The notes: generated by a model from the sequence alone, not told the origin. DNA of 64,000 bases from Microbacterium excoecariae (GCF_011326725.1 NZ_JAANCO010000001.1:682001-746000); one strand, 5' to 3'; counted from the first letter of the stretch, positions 7,137 through 14,966 are shown. Numbers and translations: made by a program.

Positions 7137-9404
7137 ATGTCTACGAACGATTTCCCTGACGTCTCGCAGCTCACGCTGGAGGAGAAGGCCGCCCTCACGA
7201 GCGGACTCGACTTCTGGCGGCTGAAGGCCGTCGAGCGCCTGAACGTCCCGAGCATCATGGTGACGGACGGCCCGCACGGCCTCCGCAAGCAGGCGGGCGA
7301 GAGCGACCACCTCGGCCTCAACGAGAGCGTTCCGGCGACGTGCTTCCCGCCGGCCGTCGGCCTCGGCGCGTCCTGGGATCCGGAGCTCGCCGCCCGCGTC
7401 GGCGCCGCGATCGGCCGCGAGGCCGCGATCGAGGACGTCGCGGTCGTCCTCGGCCCGGGCGTGAACATCAAGCGCTCCGTCCTCTGCGGGCGCAACTTCG
7501 AGTACTTCTCCGAGGATCCGATCCTCGCCTCCGACATGGGCTCCGGGGTCGTGCGCGGCATCCAGAGCCAGGGCGTCGGCACGTCGCTCAAGCACTTCGC
7601 GGCGAACAACCAGGAGACCGACCGGATGCGCGTGTCCAGCGACGTGGACCCGCGCCCGCTGCGCGAGATCTACCTGCGCGCGTTCCAGGGCGTCGTCGAG
7701 GACGAGCAGCCCTGGACGGTGATGTGCTCGTACAACCGCGTCAACGGGGTCTACGCGTCGGAGGATCCGTTCCTCCTCACTCAGGTCCTGCGCGAGGAGT
7801 GGGGCTTCGAGGGCCTCGTCGTCTCCGACTGGGGCGCCTCGAACGTGCGCACCGCGGGGATCCGCGCGGGCATGGACCTCGAGATGCCGTCCTCGGGCGG
7901 GATGACGGACCGCCAGCTCGTCGACGCCGTCCGCAACGGATCGCTCGACGAGGCCGCCCTCGACCGCAGCGCGGCGCGCGTGCTTCAGCTGATCCGTCGC
8001 GCCACCGAGCGCGCGGCGGTCGCCGGCGCGCTCGACGTCGACGCCCACCACGCGCTCGCGCGCGAGGCCGCGGCGCGCTCGATCGTCCTCCTCAAGAACG
8101 ACGACCAGACTCTGCCGCTTCAGCCCTCCCAGAAGATCGCCGTCATCGGCGAGTTCGCCGAGAAGCCGCGCTTCCAGGGCGGCGGCTCCAGCCACATCAA
8201 CCCGACCCGCGTCGACGTCGCGCTCGACAGCATCCGCCAGGTCGCCGCTGACGTGACCTATGCCGCCGGGTACGTGCTGCCCGAGGCGCCCGAGGGCATC
8301 GGCATGAGCGGCCGCAAGGCCGAGAAGCCGGCCGAGGACGTGCTCGCGGGCCTGCGCGCCGAGGCGGCCGAGAAGGCCGCGGCCGCCGACGTGGCGGTCG
8401 TCTTCCTCGGCCTGCCGGACGAGGACGAGTCGGAGGGCTTCGACCGCACGCACATCGAGCTCCCGGCCGAGCAGCTGGCGCTGCTCGACGCGGTGGCCGA
8501 GGCGAACCCCCGCGTGGTGGTCGTGCTCTCCAACGGCGGCGTCGTGGCGCTGCCGTTCGCCGACCGCGTGCCCGCGATCCTCGAGACGTGGCTCCTCGGC
8601 CAGGCGGGCGGCGCCGGAACGGCCGACGTGCTCTTCGGCGAGGTGAACCCGTCGGGCCGTCTCGCGGAGACCTTCCCGTTCCGCATCGAGGACACCCCCG
8701 CGTTCACCTCGTTCCCGGGCCAGCACCAGCACGTCCGCTACGGCGAGGGCATCTACGTCGGGTACCGCTGGTACGACGCCCGCGCGATCGACGTCGCGTT
8801 CCCCTTCGGGCACGGCCTGTCCTACACGACGTTCTCCTACGGCGAGCCCACGGTGACCGCGACCGAGGACGGCGGCCTCGCCGTCGCGCTCGACGTGACG
8901 AACACCGGATCCGTCGCCGGCCGCGAGGTCGTGCAGGCGTACGTGTCGGTCCCGGGGACGACGGTGGAACGCGCCCCGCGCGAGCTCAAGGCGTTCCAGA
9001 GCGTCGAGCTCGCCGCGGGCGAGACGGCCCGCGTCGAGCTGGCGATCCGCCGCCGCGACCTCGCCTACTGGGAGACCCGCACGGACGCGTGGGTGGTCGA
9101 GCCCGGCACCTACCGCGTCGAGGTGGGCGCGTCGAGCCGCGACCTGCGCGGCGCGGCCGAGACCGAGCTGGCGGGCGACGAGCTGGTCATCCCGGTCACG
9201 CGCGACTCCTCGATCGGCGACGTCTTCGCGCACCCGGCCGCCGCGCCCGTCGCGCGCGAGCTGTTCGCCGGATCTCCGTTCGGCGAGATGATGCTCATCG
9301 ACGGCGAGCCCTCCGCGATGGGCGAGGCCATGCCGCTCGGGCGCCTCGTGAGCTTCGGCATGCCCGCCGAAACCGTCGAGAAGATCCTCGCCGCGGGTAA
9401 GTAA
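7137..9404 (+). CDS. GH3 beta-glucosidase
   Basis: A 755-residue glycoside hydrolase family 3 enzyme that removes terminal beta-D-glucosyl or related residues from oligosaccharides or glycosides. The TIM barrel domain (residues ~1-290) contains MVTDGPHGLRKQ, FEYFSEDPILA, KHFAANNQETDRMRV and the nucleophile motif VVSDWGAS (Asp231). The alpha/beta sandwich (~310-540) contains ESEGFDR with the probable acid/base Glu433. A fibronectin III-like C-terminal domain (~560-650) starts VALDVTNTG and includes GREVVQAYV. There is no signal peptide, so it is probably cytoplasmic. ATG 7137 follows GGAGAG. It is probably controlled by the divergent TetR. A strong terminator follows. Confidence 0.93.
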   Translation: MSTNDFPDVSQLTLEEKAALTSGLDFWRLKAVERLNVPSIMVTDGPHGLRKQAGESDHLGLNESVPATCFPPAVGLGASWDPELAARVGAAIGREAAIEDVAVVLGPGVNIKRSVLCGRNFEYFSEDPILASDMGSGVVRGIQSQGVGTSLKHFAANNQETDRMRVSSDVDPRPLREIYLRAFQGVVEDEQPWTVMCSYNRVNGVYASEDPFLLTQVLREEWGFEGLVVSDWGASNVRTAGIRAGMDLEMPSSGGMTDRQLVDAVRNGSLDEAALDRSAARVLQLIRRATERAAVAGALDVDAHHALAREAAARSIVLLKNDDQTLPLQPSQKIAVIGEFAEKPRFQGGGSSHINPTRVDVALDSIRQVAADVTYAAGYVLPEAPEGIGMSGRKAEKPAEDVLAGLRAEAAEKAAAADVAVVFLGLPDEDESEGFDRTHIELPAEQLALLDAVAEANPRVVVVLSNGGVVALPFADRVPAILETWLLGQAGGAGTADVLFGEVNPSGRLAETFPFRIEDTPAFTSFPGQHQHVRYGEGIYVGYRWYDARAIDVAFPFGHGLSYTTFSYGEPTVTATEDGGLAVALDVTNTGSVAGREVVQAYVSVPGTTVERAPRELKAFQSVELAAGETARVELAIRRRDLAYWETRTDAWVVEPGTYRVEVGASSRDLRGAAETELAGDELVIPVTRDSSIGDVFAHPAAAPVARELFAGSPFGEMMLIDGEPSAMGEAMPLGRLVSFGMPAETVEKILAAGK

Positions 9405-9416
9405 CCCCGCCCCAGT

Positions 9417-9448
9417 GCGCCCCGCCCTCCGCTCGGAGGGCGGGGCGC
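9417..9448 (+). terminator. Terminator of the GH3 gene
   Basis: A perfect 14-bp GC-rich stem (9417-9430 with 9435-9448) and a GCTC loop begin 13 bases after the GH3 stop. It separates that gene from the repeat array beyond. Confidence 0.8.
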
Positions 9449-9460
9449 GCTGGCGTCCGC

Positions 9461-10319
9461 TGGGATCGCGCATATGCACCTCACCCGGCCCCGCGGCGTG
9501 CGTGTGCGCGACCTGGCTGCGCCCGCCCCCGCTCGTATCGCGCGTATGCACCGTCCCGCCCGGTTGAACATGCATATGCGCGACCTGGCCGTCCCCGCCG
9601 CCGTTCGTATCGCGCGTATGCATCTCGCCCCGGCCCCGCGGCGTGCATTTGAGCGACGTGGCCGCCCCTGCACCCGCTGGGATCGCCCATATGCATCTCA
9701 TCCCGGCCCCAAGACGTGCATATGCGCGACCTGGCCGCGCCCGCCCCGGTCCGTATCGCGCATAAGCACCGTCCCGCGCCGCTTCGGCGTGCATATGCGC
9801 GACCTGGCCGTCCCCGCCGCCGTTCGTATCGCGCATATGCATCTCGCCCCGGCCCCGCGGCGTGCAATTGCGCGACGTGGCCGCCCGCGCCCTCGTTCGG
9901 ATCGCGCGTATGCACCGTCCCCGTGCCGGTTGAACGTGCATATGCGCGACCTGGCCGCCCCTGCACCCGCTGGGATCGCCCATATGCATCTCGCCTCGGC
10001 GCAGCGGCGTGCGTATGAGCGACGTGGCCGCCCCTGCATCCGCTGGGATCGCCCATATGCATCTCGCCTCGGCACAGCGGCGTGCATATGAGCGACGTGG
10101 CTGCCCCCGTATCCGCTGGAATCGCCCGTATGCACCTCATCCCGGCCCGGCGGCGTGCGTGTGCGCGACTTGGCCGCGCCCGCCGCCGTTCGTATCGCGC
10201 GTATGCACCGTCCCGCGCCGCTTCGACGTGCATTTGAGCGACCTGGCTTGCCCGCGCGCGGTTCGGATCGCCCATGTGCACCTCACCCCGGCGCAGCGGC
10301 GTGCATGTGCGCGACCTGC
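9461..10319. repeat. Tandem array of ~12 units of 73 bp made of alternating palindromic arms
   Basis: The whole 0.9-kb gap between GH3 and the endonuclease gene is an imperfect tandem repeat. The element GACCTGG (or GACGTGG/GACTTGG) recurs at 9510, 9582, 9655, 9728, 9801, 9874, 9948, 10021, 10094, 10168, 10240 and 10313, steps of 72-74 bases. Each unit has a left arm like TGCATATGCGCGA, about 26 bases, a right arm like TCGCGCATATGCA (its inverse), then a 19-20-base spacer. Arms thus alternate in orientation and could pair across either gap. Arm cores (CATATG) alternate 42 and 31 bases apart. Two arm types and two spacer types occur. Units 1-3 and 4-6 form a 219-bp higher-order repeat. The period is not a multiple of 3, and all frames are open only because of GC content, so I regard it as noncoding. 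Confidence 0.93.
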
Positions 10320-10342
10320 CCGCGCACGCCCCCGCGCCCCAG

Positions 10343-11299
10343 CTACACGCCGGGCGCGTGCCGTTCTCGGAGCGCGGCGCGGACCCGGTCGGCGAGCCGG
10401 CCGGGGCGGGCGACGAGCTCCGCGGTGACCTGCAGCACGAGCCACCGCTCCGCGCGGAGGCGCTCGACCCGCTCCACGTCGTGCGCGAACTGCGCGGCGT
10501 GGAGCGCACCGTGGTACTCGATCGCGAACTTCCAGGCCGGGTACGCCATATCGAGGCAGGCGAGAAACGCGCCGTCGCTCGCATAGATGTCGACGTTCAA
10601 CTCCGGCTCCGGGAGCCCCGCGCTCACGAGCAGGTAGCGCGTCAGCGATTCGCGCGGCGACCAGGAGTCGACGCGGATGTGCGCGAGCGCCTCTCGAAGG
10701 CGCGCGGCGCCGACCCGGCGGCCCACGTCGAGGGCGGATTCGAGCTGCGCGGGCGTGGTCAGCGGCGCCCGGCCGGGCGTGGGGCGGCGGTGGCCGGCGC
10801 GCCAGACGCGGCAGAAGTAGTCACCGACGGCGACAAGATCGGCGACGCCGAGGTGCCCGAGCATGGCCCAGGTGGAGGCGGGGGACGTCGCCGGAAGTCC
10901 GTCGACGTCGCGGAGCGTCGCCCATCCCGCGCGCACGCGATGCCCCCGCACGCCGCGTCCGCGCGGGACGGCGCCGTCGCCGAAAACCGCGACATCCAGG
11001 TCGGATCCGTGGAGCGGAACGGGCGCGCCCCAGAGTGCGGCGGCGGATCCGTGGCTGATGAACCGATCCGCTCCCAGGAGCGGCGCGTAGGCGTGGGCGA
11101 GCCGCGCGACGCGTGCCGTCGCCGGATCCGGATCCGGATCCGCGGGCGCGACGGCCGCAGGCGCCAGCGCGCGGACGCCGTGGAATGGGCGGGCGAGGTC
11201 GGATCCGCGGAGCCGTCCCCGACCGACCCCCTCGGCCCGCGCGGAGCCGACGTGGAACGCCTCGGGGAGGTCGGGCGGGAGCGGAAGGCGCGGCGTCAT
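10343..11299 (-). CDS. DUF559/Vsr-like predicted endonuclease with AbiEi-like N-terminal region
   Basis: A 318-residue protein. The C-terminal ~110 residues resemble DUF559/Vsr-type PD-(D/E)XK nucleases: LDMAYPAWKFAIEYHGALH has the family's Asp and Glu (compare the usual 'VDLAWPELRVAVEYDGDHH'), followed by DVERVERLRAERWLVLQVTAE. Here the Gly-Asp-His-His of many relatives reads Gly-Ala-Leu-His, so activity is uncertain. The first ~200 residues (FISHGSAAALWGAPVP, VRGHRVRAGWATLRDVDGLPATSPASTW) match the AbiEi-antitoxin-like region common in actinobacterial DUF559 proteins. ATG 11299 is chosen over GTG 11305. Residues near the start are encoded by three GGATCC in a row. The stop lies at the edge of the 73-bp repeat array. 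Role unknown; DNA repair, defence or mobile-DNA control are possible. Confidence 0.7.
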   Translation of the reverse strand: MTPRLPLPPDLPEAFHVGSARAEGVGRGRLRGSDLARPFHGVRALAPAAVAPADPDPDPATARVARLAHAYAPLLGADRFISHGSAAALWGAPVPLHGSDLDVAVFGDGAVPRGRGVRGHRVRAGWATLRDVDGLPATSPASTWAMLGHLGVADLVAVGDYFCRVWRAGHRRPTPGRAPLTTPAQLESALDVGRRVGAARLREALAHIRVDSWSPRESLTRYLLVSAGLPEPELNVDIYASDGAFLACLDMAYPAWKFAIEYHGALHAAQFAHDVERVERLRAERWLVLQVTAELVARPGRLADRVRAALRERHAPGV

Positions 11300-11324
11300 A
11301 CCCACACGGTGCCACTGAGCCCCA

Positions 11325-11350
11325 ACCCTGCGCGGAGTTATCCACAGGGT
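11325..11350. other. DnaA-box-like TTATCCACA in a small inverted repeat
   Basis: TTATCCACA (11338-11346) matches the classical DnaA box. It sits between ACCCTG (11325-11330) and CAGGGT (11345-11350), which are inverted copies. It lies in the gap between the endonuclease start and the purC stop. A single box here does not make an origin. Confidence 0.4.
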
Positions 11351-11368
11351 CGGATCCGACCGCGAGGG

Positions 11369-12250
11369 TCAGCGCGTCATGCGCTCCAGAAGCTCGCGAT
11401 AGCGCTCGCGCGTCTGGTCCACGATGTGCGCCGGCAGCTCGGGCGGCGTGCCCGTCTTGTCCCAGTTCGCGGCGAGCCAGTCGCGCACGATCTGCTTGTC
11501 AAAGCTCGCCATGCGTTCGGCGGGCGTCGCGCCGTTCTCCCACGCGGCGAGATCCCAGTAGCGCGAGGAGTCGCTCGTGAGCACCTCGTCGGCGAGGCGC
11601 AGGACGCCATCGGCGTCGGTGCCGAACTCGAACTTCGTGTCGGCGAGGATGAGGCCGCGCGCCTCGGCGGCGCGGGCGGCACGCGCGTAGATCGCGAGGG
11701 AGGCGTCGCGCAGCTCGGCCGCGCGTGCCTCGCCCACGAGCTCGGCCGACTTCTCGAAGGAGATGTTCTCGTCGTGCTCGCCGAGCGGCGCCTTGTACGC
11801 GGGGGTGTAGATCGGCTCGGGAAGCCGGTCGCCGTTGTGGAGCCCCTCGGGCAGCGGCAGGCCGCACACTGTCCCCGATGCCTGATACTCGGCCCACCCG
11901 GATCCGGTCAGGTACCCGCGCACGACGCACTCGATCGGCAGCATGTCGAGCGATTGGACGACCATCGCGCGGTCGGCAACGCCGGCCGGCGCGCTCTCGC
12001 CCGTGAGGTGGTTCGGGACGGCGGGGCCGCCGTCCGCGCCCGCGAGCTGATCGAACCACCAGGCGCTCAGCGTCGTCAGCAGCGCCCCCTTGCCCGCGAT
12101 GCCGGGCTCCAGGACGTGATCGAACGCGCTCACCCGGTCGCTCGCGACGACGAGCATCCGGCCGTCCGCGCCGCCCTCGGGTGCGTACAGGTCGCGGACC
12201 TTCCCCGAATAGACGTGCTTCCAGCCGGTGATCTCGGGCGCGCTGCTCAT
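11369..12250 (-). CDS. purC: Phosphoribosylaminoimidazole-succinocarboxamide synthase
   Basis: SAICAR synthetase, the ATP-dependent step that joins CAIR and aspartate in IMP synthesis. The 293 residues fit the family. Motifs are HVYSGKVRDLY near the N terminus (nucleotide-binding loop), VASDRVSAFDHVL, IECVVRGYLTGSGWAEY, ISFEKSAELVG and ILADTKFEFG with the metal-binding acidic cluster LADEVLTSDSSRYW. ATG 12250 (MSSAPEITGW) is the clear start; the longer frame is antisense material. It is transcribed away from purD, purM and purF, which lie in the next 6 kb, so it is not in one operon with them. Confidence 0.97.
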   Translation of the reverse strand: MSSAPEITGWKHVYSGKVRDLYAPEGGADGRMLVVASDRVSAFDHVLEPGIAGKGALLTTLSAWWFDQLAGADGGPAVPNHLTGESAPAGVADRAMVVQSLDMLPIECVVRGYLTGSGWAEYQASGTVCGLPLPEGLHNGDRLPEPIYTPAYKAPLGEHDENISFEKSAELVGEARAAELRDASLAIYARAARAAEARGLILADTKFEFGTDADGVLRLADEVLTSDSSRYWDLAAWENGATPAERMASFDKQIVRDWLAANWDKTGTPPELPAHIVDQTRERYRELLERMTR

Positions 12251-12399
12251 GCGTCCATTATGGCGGGCACCCCCGACATCCCGTTGCGGCGGGCGGCGCG
12301 CAGGGATCCCGGCGCGGGGCGCGGGCGGATCCACACACAGCGACCGCGTCGTCTCCCGCGAACGAGAGGCGGATCCCGGAACGGGGGTCGCACCGCGCG

Positions 12400-12427
12400 G
12401 ACCTCGTGCGGCAGTTATCCACAGGTC
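12400..12427. other. Second DnaA-box-like TTATCCACA in an inverted repeat
   Basis: TTATCCACA at 12415-12423, same orientation as the copy 1.08 kb to the left. It is embedded in GACCT (12400-12404) and AGGTC (12423-12427). It lies in the 225-base divergent gap between purC and the next gene, 52 bases before that gene's start. Confidence 0.35.
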
Positions 12428-12463
12428 GAAATCGGGGGTGGACACGCCCGAGCACGGGCCGGA

Positions 12464-12469
12464 TAGCGT
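12464..12469 (+). promoter_or_regulatory. Leaderless -10 box TAGCGT
   Basis: TAGCGT ends 6 bases before the ATG at 12476. A weak -35 TGGACA (12439-12444) lies 19 bases upstream. No Shine-Dalgarno is present. Confidence 0.5.
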
Positions 12470-12475
12470 CCCCGC

Positions 12476-12964
12476 ATGACCACTCCCACCACTCCCACCC
12501 GGCCGCCCGACATGTCGTGGCTGCAGGCCGCCGTCTACTGGTTCGTCGGATTCCCGCTCGGCCCCATGGCCCTCATCGTCGCGCCCGAGCTCGTCCTCGG
12601 CATCGTGGGCGCCGGGATCTTCTTCCTGCCCGTCATCTGGGTCATGTCGCTCGGCGCGACCATCGGTGCGGCCATCCTGCTCCGCCTGGCGCTGCCGCCG
12701 TTCCGCACGCGGGTGGGGTTCGCGAGCCTGCTCGCCGTCGGCGGCGCGCTTGCGCTGATCGCCTTCGTCGCGCTCGAGGGCAGCGCCGGCGACATGCTCG
12801 CGCTCATCGCGGTCGTCCTCGTCGTCTGGTCGTTCGGGGCGGCGCTCGTCTCGCTCGCCGTCCCGGTCGCGACGGCGTTTCTCCACCGCCGCCGCGCGCG
12901 GCGCGCGGGGGAGGGCGGCCCGACGCAGCGGCCCGATGCCGGGCCGGCGCCGGGCGCGGCGTGA
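12476..12964 (+). CDS. Small multi-pass membrane protein, unknown function
   Basis: A 162-residue protein with about four hydrophobic helices (residues ~15-40, 42-70, 78-98, 104-132), each with many Ala, Val and Leu. A basic, disordered tail (HRRRARRAG to the end) follows, which suggests the C terminus is cytoplasmic. No recognisable family motif was found. The first 12 residues are Thr/Pro-rich. It is a single gene facing purD, with a leaderless promoter. Its last codons (PDAGPAPGAA) are written in DNA that recurs in the repeat tract just downstream, so the 3' end of the gene appears to be part of, or the source of, that repeat. Confidence 0.7.
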   Translation: MTTPTTPTRPPDMSWLQAAVYWFVGFPLGPMALIVAPELVLGIVGAGIFFLPVIWVMSLGATIGAAILLRLALPPFRTRVGFASLLAVGGALALIAFVALEGSAGDMLALIAVVLVVWSFGAALVSLAVPVATAFLHRRRARRAGEGGPTQRPDAGPAPGAA

Positions 12965-13215
12965 ACTGTGTCCGTCGTCCGTCGTCCGTCGTCCGTCGCC
13001 CGGCGGTCGCGAGGCGCTGCGTGAACCGCGCGCGTCACCCGCGCAGTCGCGAGGCGCTGCGTGAACCGCGCGCGTCACCCGGGTCGTCGCGGAGCCCAGC
13101 CTGAACGGTGCTCGCCGCGCGGTCCGTCACCCGCGCAGTCGCGAGGCGCTGCCTGAACCGCGCTCGTCGCCCGGGCCGGCGCCGGGCGCAGCGTGAACCG
13201 CGCCCGCCGCCCGGG
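12961..13215. repeat. Degenerate 40-bp tandem repeats with a 7-bp microsatellite
   Basis: The gap between the membrane-protein stop and purD holds imperfect copies of a ~40-base unit starting GTGAACCGCG and ending GAGGCGCTGC (clearest at 13021-13060 and 13061-13100; decayed copies near 13101, 13153 and 13192). Four perfect copies of TCCGTCG lie at 12971-12998. The phrase CGGGCCGGCGCCGGGCGC occurs both at the end of the upstream gene and again near 13172-13189. No open frame with coding character was seen. Confidence 0.75.
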
Positions 13216-13244
13216 GCGCCCCCGAGCCGCGCCGGCCGCGCGGC

Positions 13245-14510
13245 CTACGCGACGGCCGCGGCGATGTCCGTACGGAAGTGGGCGCCCTCGAGGCGGATCC
13301 GGCCCATCGCCTCGTACGCGCGGCTCCGGGCCTCCGCGAAGGTCGCGCCCGTCGCGACGACGTTCAGAACGCGCCCGCCCGTGGCGATCAGCGCGTCTCC
13401 CTGCCGAGCCGTCGCGGCGTGCGCGATATGCACGCCCTCGACCGCCTCGGCCTCCTCGAGCCCCTCGATCGCGCGGCCCGTGCGGGGCGAGGCCGGATAC
13501 CCCTCGCTCGCGAGCACGACGGTCACGGCCGCTTCGTCGCGGAACTCCGGATCCGGCTGCTCCTCGAGCGTGCCGTCGGCCGCCGCCATGAGGAGCGTCG
13601 ACAGCGGCGTGGCGAGCCGCGGCAGGACGATCTGGGTCTCGGGGTCGCCGAACCGGGCGTTGAACTCGATGACGCGCACGCCCGCGGGCGTGAGGATGAG
13701 CCCCGCGTACAGCAGGCCGATGAACGGCGACCCGTCGCGGTCGAGCTCGCGGACGACCGGCAGCGCGACCGTGTCTGTGACCTCCTGGACGAAGGCCTCA
13801 ATGCTCCCGAAGCGCTCGCCGAGCCAGGTGAGCGGGGAGTACGCGCCCATGCCGCCCGTGTTGGGCCCGGCGTCGCCTTCGAGCGCACGCTTGAAGTCCT
13901 GCGCCGGGGCGAGCGCGCGCACGGTGTCGCCGTCGCTGAGGAAGAACAGCGAGACCTCGGGGCCCGTGAGGAACTCCTCGACGAGCACGGATCCCTGGGG
14001 CAGGTACTCCGCCGCGTGGGCGAGGGCCGCGTCGCGGTCCTCCGTGACGATGACGCCCTTCCCGGCGGCGAGGCCGTCGGCCTTGACGACGTAGGGGGCG
14101 CCGAAGTCGTCGAGCGCGGCGGCGACGTCCGCGGCCGTGCGCGCATGCACGGCCCGGCCGGTCGGCACGCCGGCCTGCTCCATGATCCGCTTCGCAAACG
14201 CCTTGGATCCCTCGAGCTGCGCGGCGCGCTTGCCGGGCCCGAACACGGGGATCCCGTGCGCGCGGAGCTCGTCCGCGACGCCCGCGACCAGCGGCGCCTC
14301 GGGCCCGACGACGACGAGGTCGACGGCCTCGGCCTTCGCGAACTGCGTCACGCCCTGCGGGTCGAGCATGTCGACCTCAACGATGCGCGCGTCGCGGGCG
14401 ATCCCCGCGTTGCCCGGGGCCGCGAGGAGCTCGTGGTGCTCGGGCTCGGACGCGAGGGCGAGGACGATGGCGTGCTCTCGGGCACCGGAGCCCAGGACGA
14501 GGATCTTCAC
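13245..14510 (-). CDS. purD: Phosphoribosylamine-glycine ligase
   Basis: GAR synthetase, the second step of de novo purine synthesis (ATP + phosphoribosylamine + glycine). The 421 residues have the standard ATP-grasp order: N-terminal Rossmann-like domain (KILVLGSGAREHAI), VVGPEAPLVAGVADEL, GPGKRAAQLEGSKAFAKRIM, the ATP-binding PYVVKADGLAAGKGVIV, EEFLTGPEVSLFF, and the metal site VIEFNARFGDPETQ. The start is GTG 14510, since the family begins 'MKILVLGSG'. It has TACCCT six bases upstream, a leaderless arrangement that closely resembles the one before purM. It is divergent from the SCP_3 gene. The longer frame upstream is a shadow. Confidence 0.97.
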   Translation of the reverse strand: MKILVLGSGAREHAIVLALASEPEHHELLAAPGNAGIARDARIVEVDMLDPQGVTQFAKAEAVDLVVVGPEAPLVAGVADELRAHGIPVFGPGKRAAQLEGSKAFAKRIMEQAGVPTGRAVHARTAADVAAALDDFGAPYVVKADGLAAGKGVIVTEDRDAALAHAAEYLPQGSVLVEEFLTGPEVSLFFLSDGDTVRALAPAQDFKRALEGDAGPNTGGMGAYSPLTWLGERFGSIEAFVQEVTDTVALPVVRELDRDGSPFIGLLYAGLILTPAGVRVIEFNARFGDPETQIVLPRLATPLSTLLMAAADGTLEEQPDPEFRDEAAVTVVLASEGYPASPRTGRAIEGLEEAEAVEGVHIAHAATARQGDALIATGGRVLNVVATGATFAEARSRAYEAMGRIRLEGAHFRTDIAAAVA

Positions 14511-14609
14511 GCCTCCAGGGTAGGGCGCCCGGGCCGCGGCGTCGATTCGCGCCATCCGCCCGCGGGCCCGCGGGGCGACGGGCGACGGGCGACGGGGCAG
14601 GATGGCGTC
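14511..14609. promoter_or_regulatory. Divergent leaderless promoters of purD and SCP_3 gene
   Basis: Minus strand: -10 TACCCT (14517-14522), 6 bases before the purD GTG, with TCGACG 17 bases further upstream as a possible -35. Plus strand: CAGGAT (14598-14603), 6 bases before the ATG at 14610. No operator palindrome was found. Confidence 0.45.
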
Positions 14610-14966
14610 ATGCCCCGAAAGATCGACATGGCGACCGGCCGCGCCGCGCTGGACGTCGTCGCCGCCCAGGACGCCCCCGCCCGCACGGACCTCGCGACGG
14701 CCGTGCGCTATCTCCTCCAGCTGCTGGAGGAGCGCGCCCCCGGAAAGAGCGTCGAGGTGCGCGTGCCCCCGTTCGGCGCCGTGCAGGTCGTGGACGGCCC
14801 GGCGCACACCCGGGGCACGCCGCCGAACGTCGTGGAGACGGATCCGGCCACCTGGGTGGCGCTCGCGACGGGCCGCGAGACCTGGGCCGCGGCCTGGGCC
14901 GCCGGGCGCATCTCCGCGTCCGGCACGCGTGCCGACATTTCGCACCTGCTTCCCGTCAGGTGGTGA
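14610..14966 (+). CDS. SCP_3-type bacterial sterol-carrier-like protein
   Basis: A 118-residue protein matching the actinobacterial 'sterol carrier family protein' (SCP_3), often found beside pur genes. Visible features are RTDLATAVRYLLQLLEERAPGKSVEVRVPPFGAVQVVDGP in two parts and VVETDPATWVALATGRETWAAAWAAGRISASGTRADISHLLP, the typical C-terminal helix and end. It lacks a signal peptide. Function is not known; the fold suggests binding of a hydrophobic ligand. Its conserved purine context may simply reflect synteny. The ATG at 14610 has CAGGAT six bases upstream, suggesting a leaderless message. Confidence 0.8.
   Translation: MPRKIDMATGRAALDVVAAQDAPARTDLATAVRYLLQLLEERAPGKSVEVRVPPFGAVQVVDGPAHTRGTPPNVVETDPATWVALATGRETWAAAWAAGRISASGTRADISHLLPVRW

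Noticed and set aside
7089..9989. A 966-codon minus-strand frame through GH3 and the array
   Set aside because: Antisense shadow of the GH3 gene joined to the repeat; the GH3 protein has all its catalytic motifs.
9461..10319. CRISPR array
   Set aside because: Spacers repeat in two families, arms are alternating inverted copies, and no cas genes are nearby.
9474..10445. Several 100-370 codon frames on both strands through the 73-bp array, with repeated peptides such as ARYERRRGRPGRAYAR
   Set aside because: The period of 73 shifts the frame in every unit, all six frames are equally open, and no start signals or conserved protein sequence were seen.
11325..12427. Replication origin
   Set aside because: Only two isolated DnaA boxes, no AT-rich unwinding region, and no dnaA, dnaN or gyr genes.
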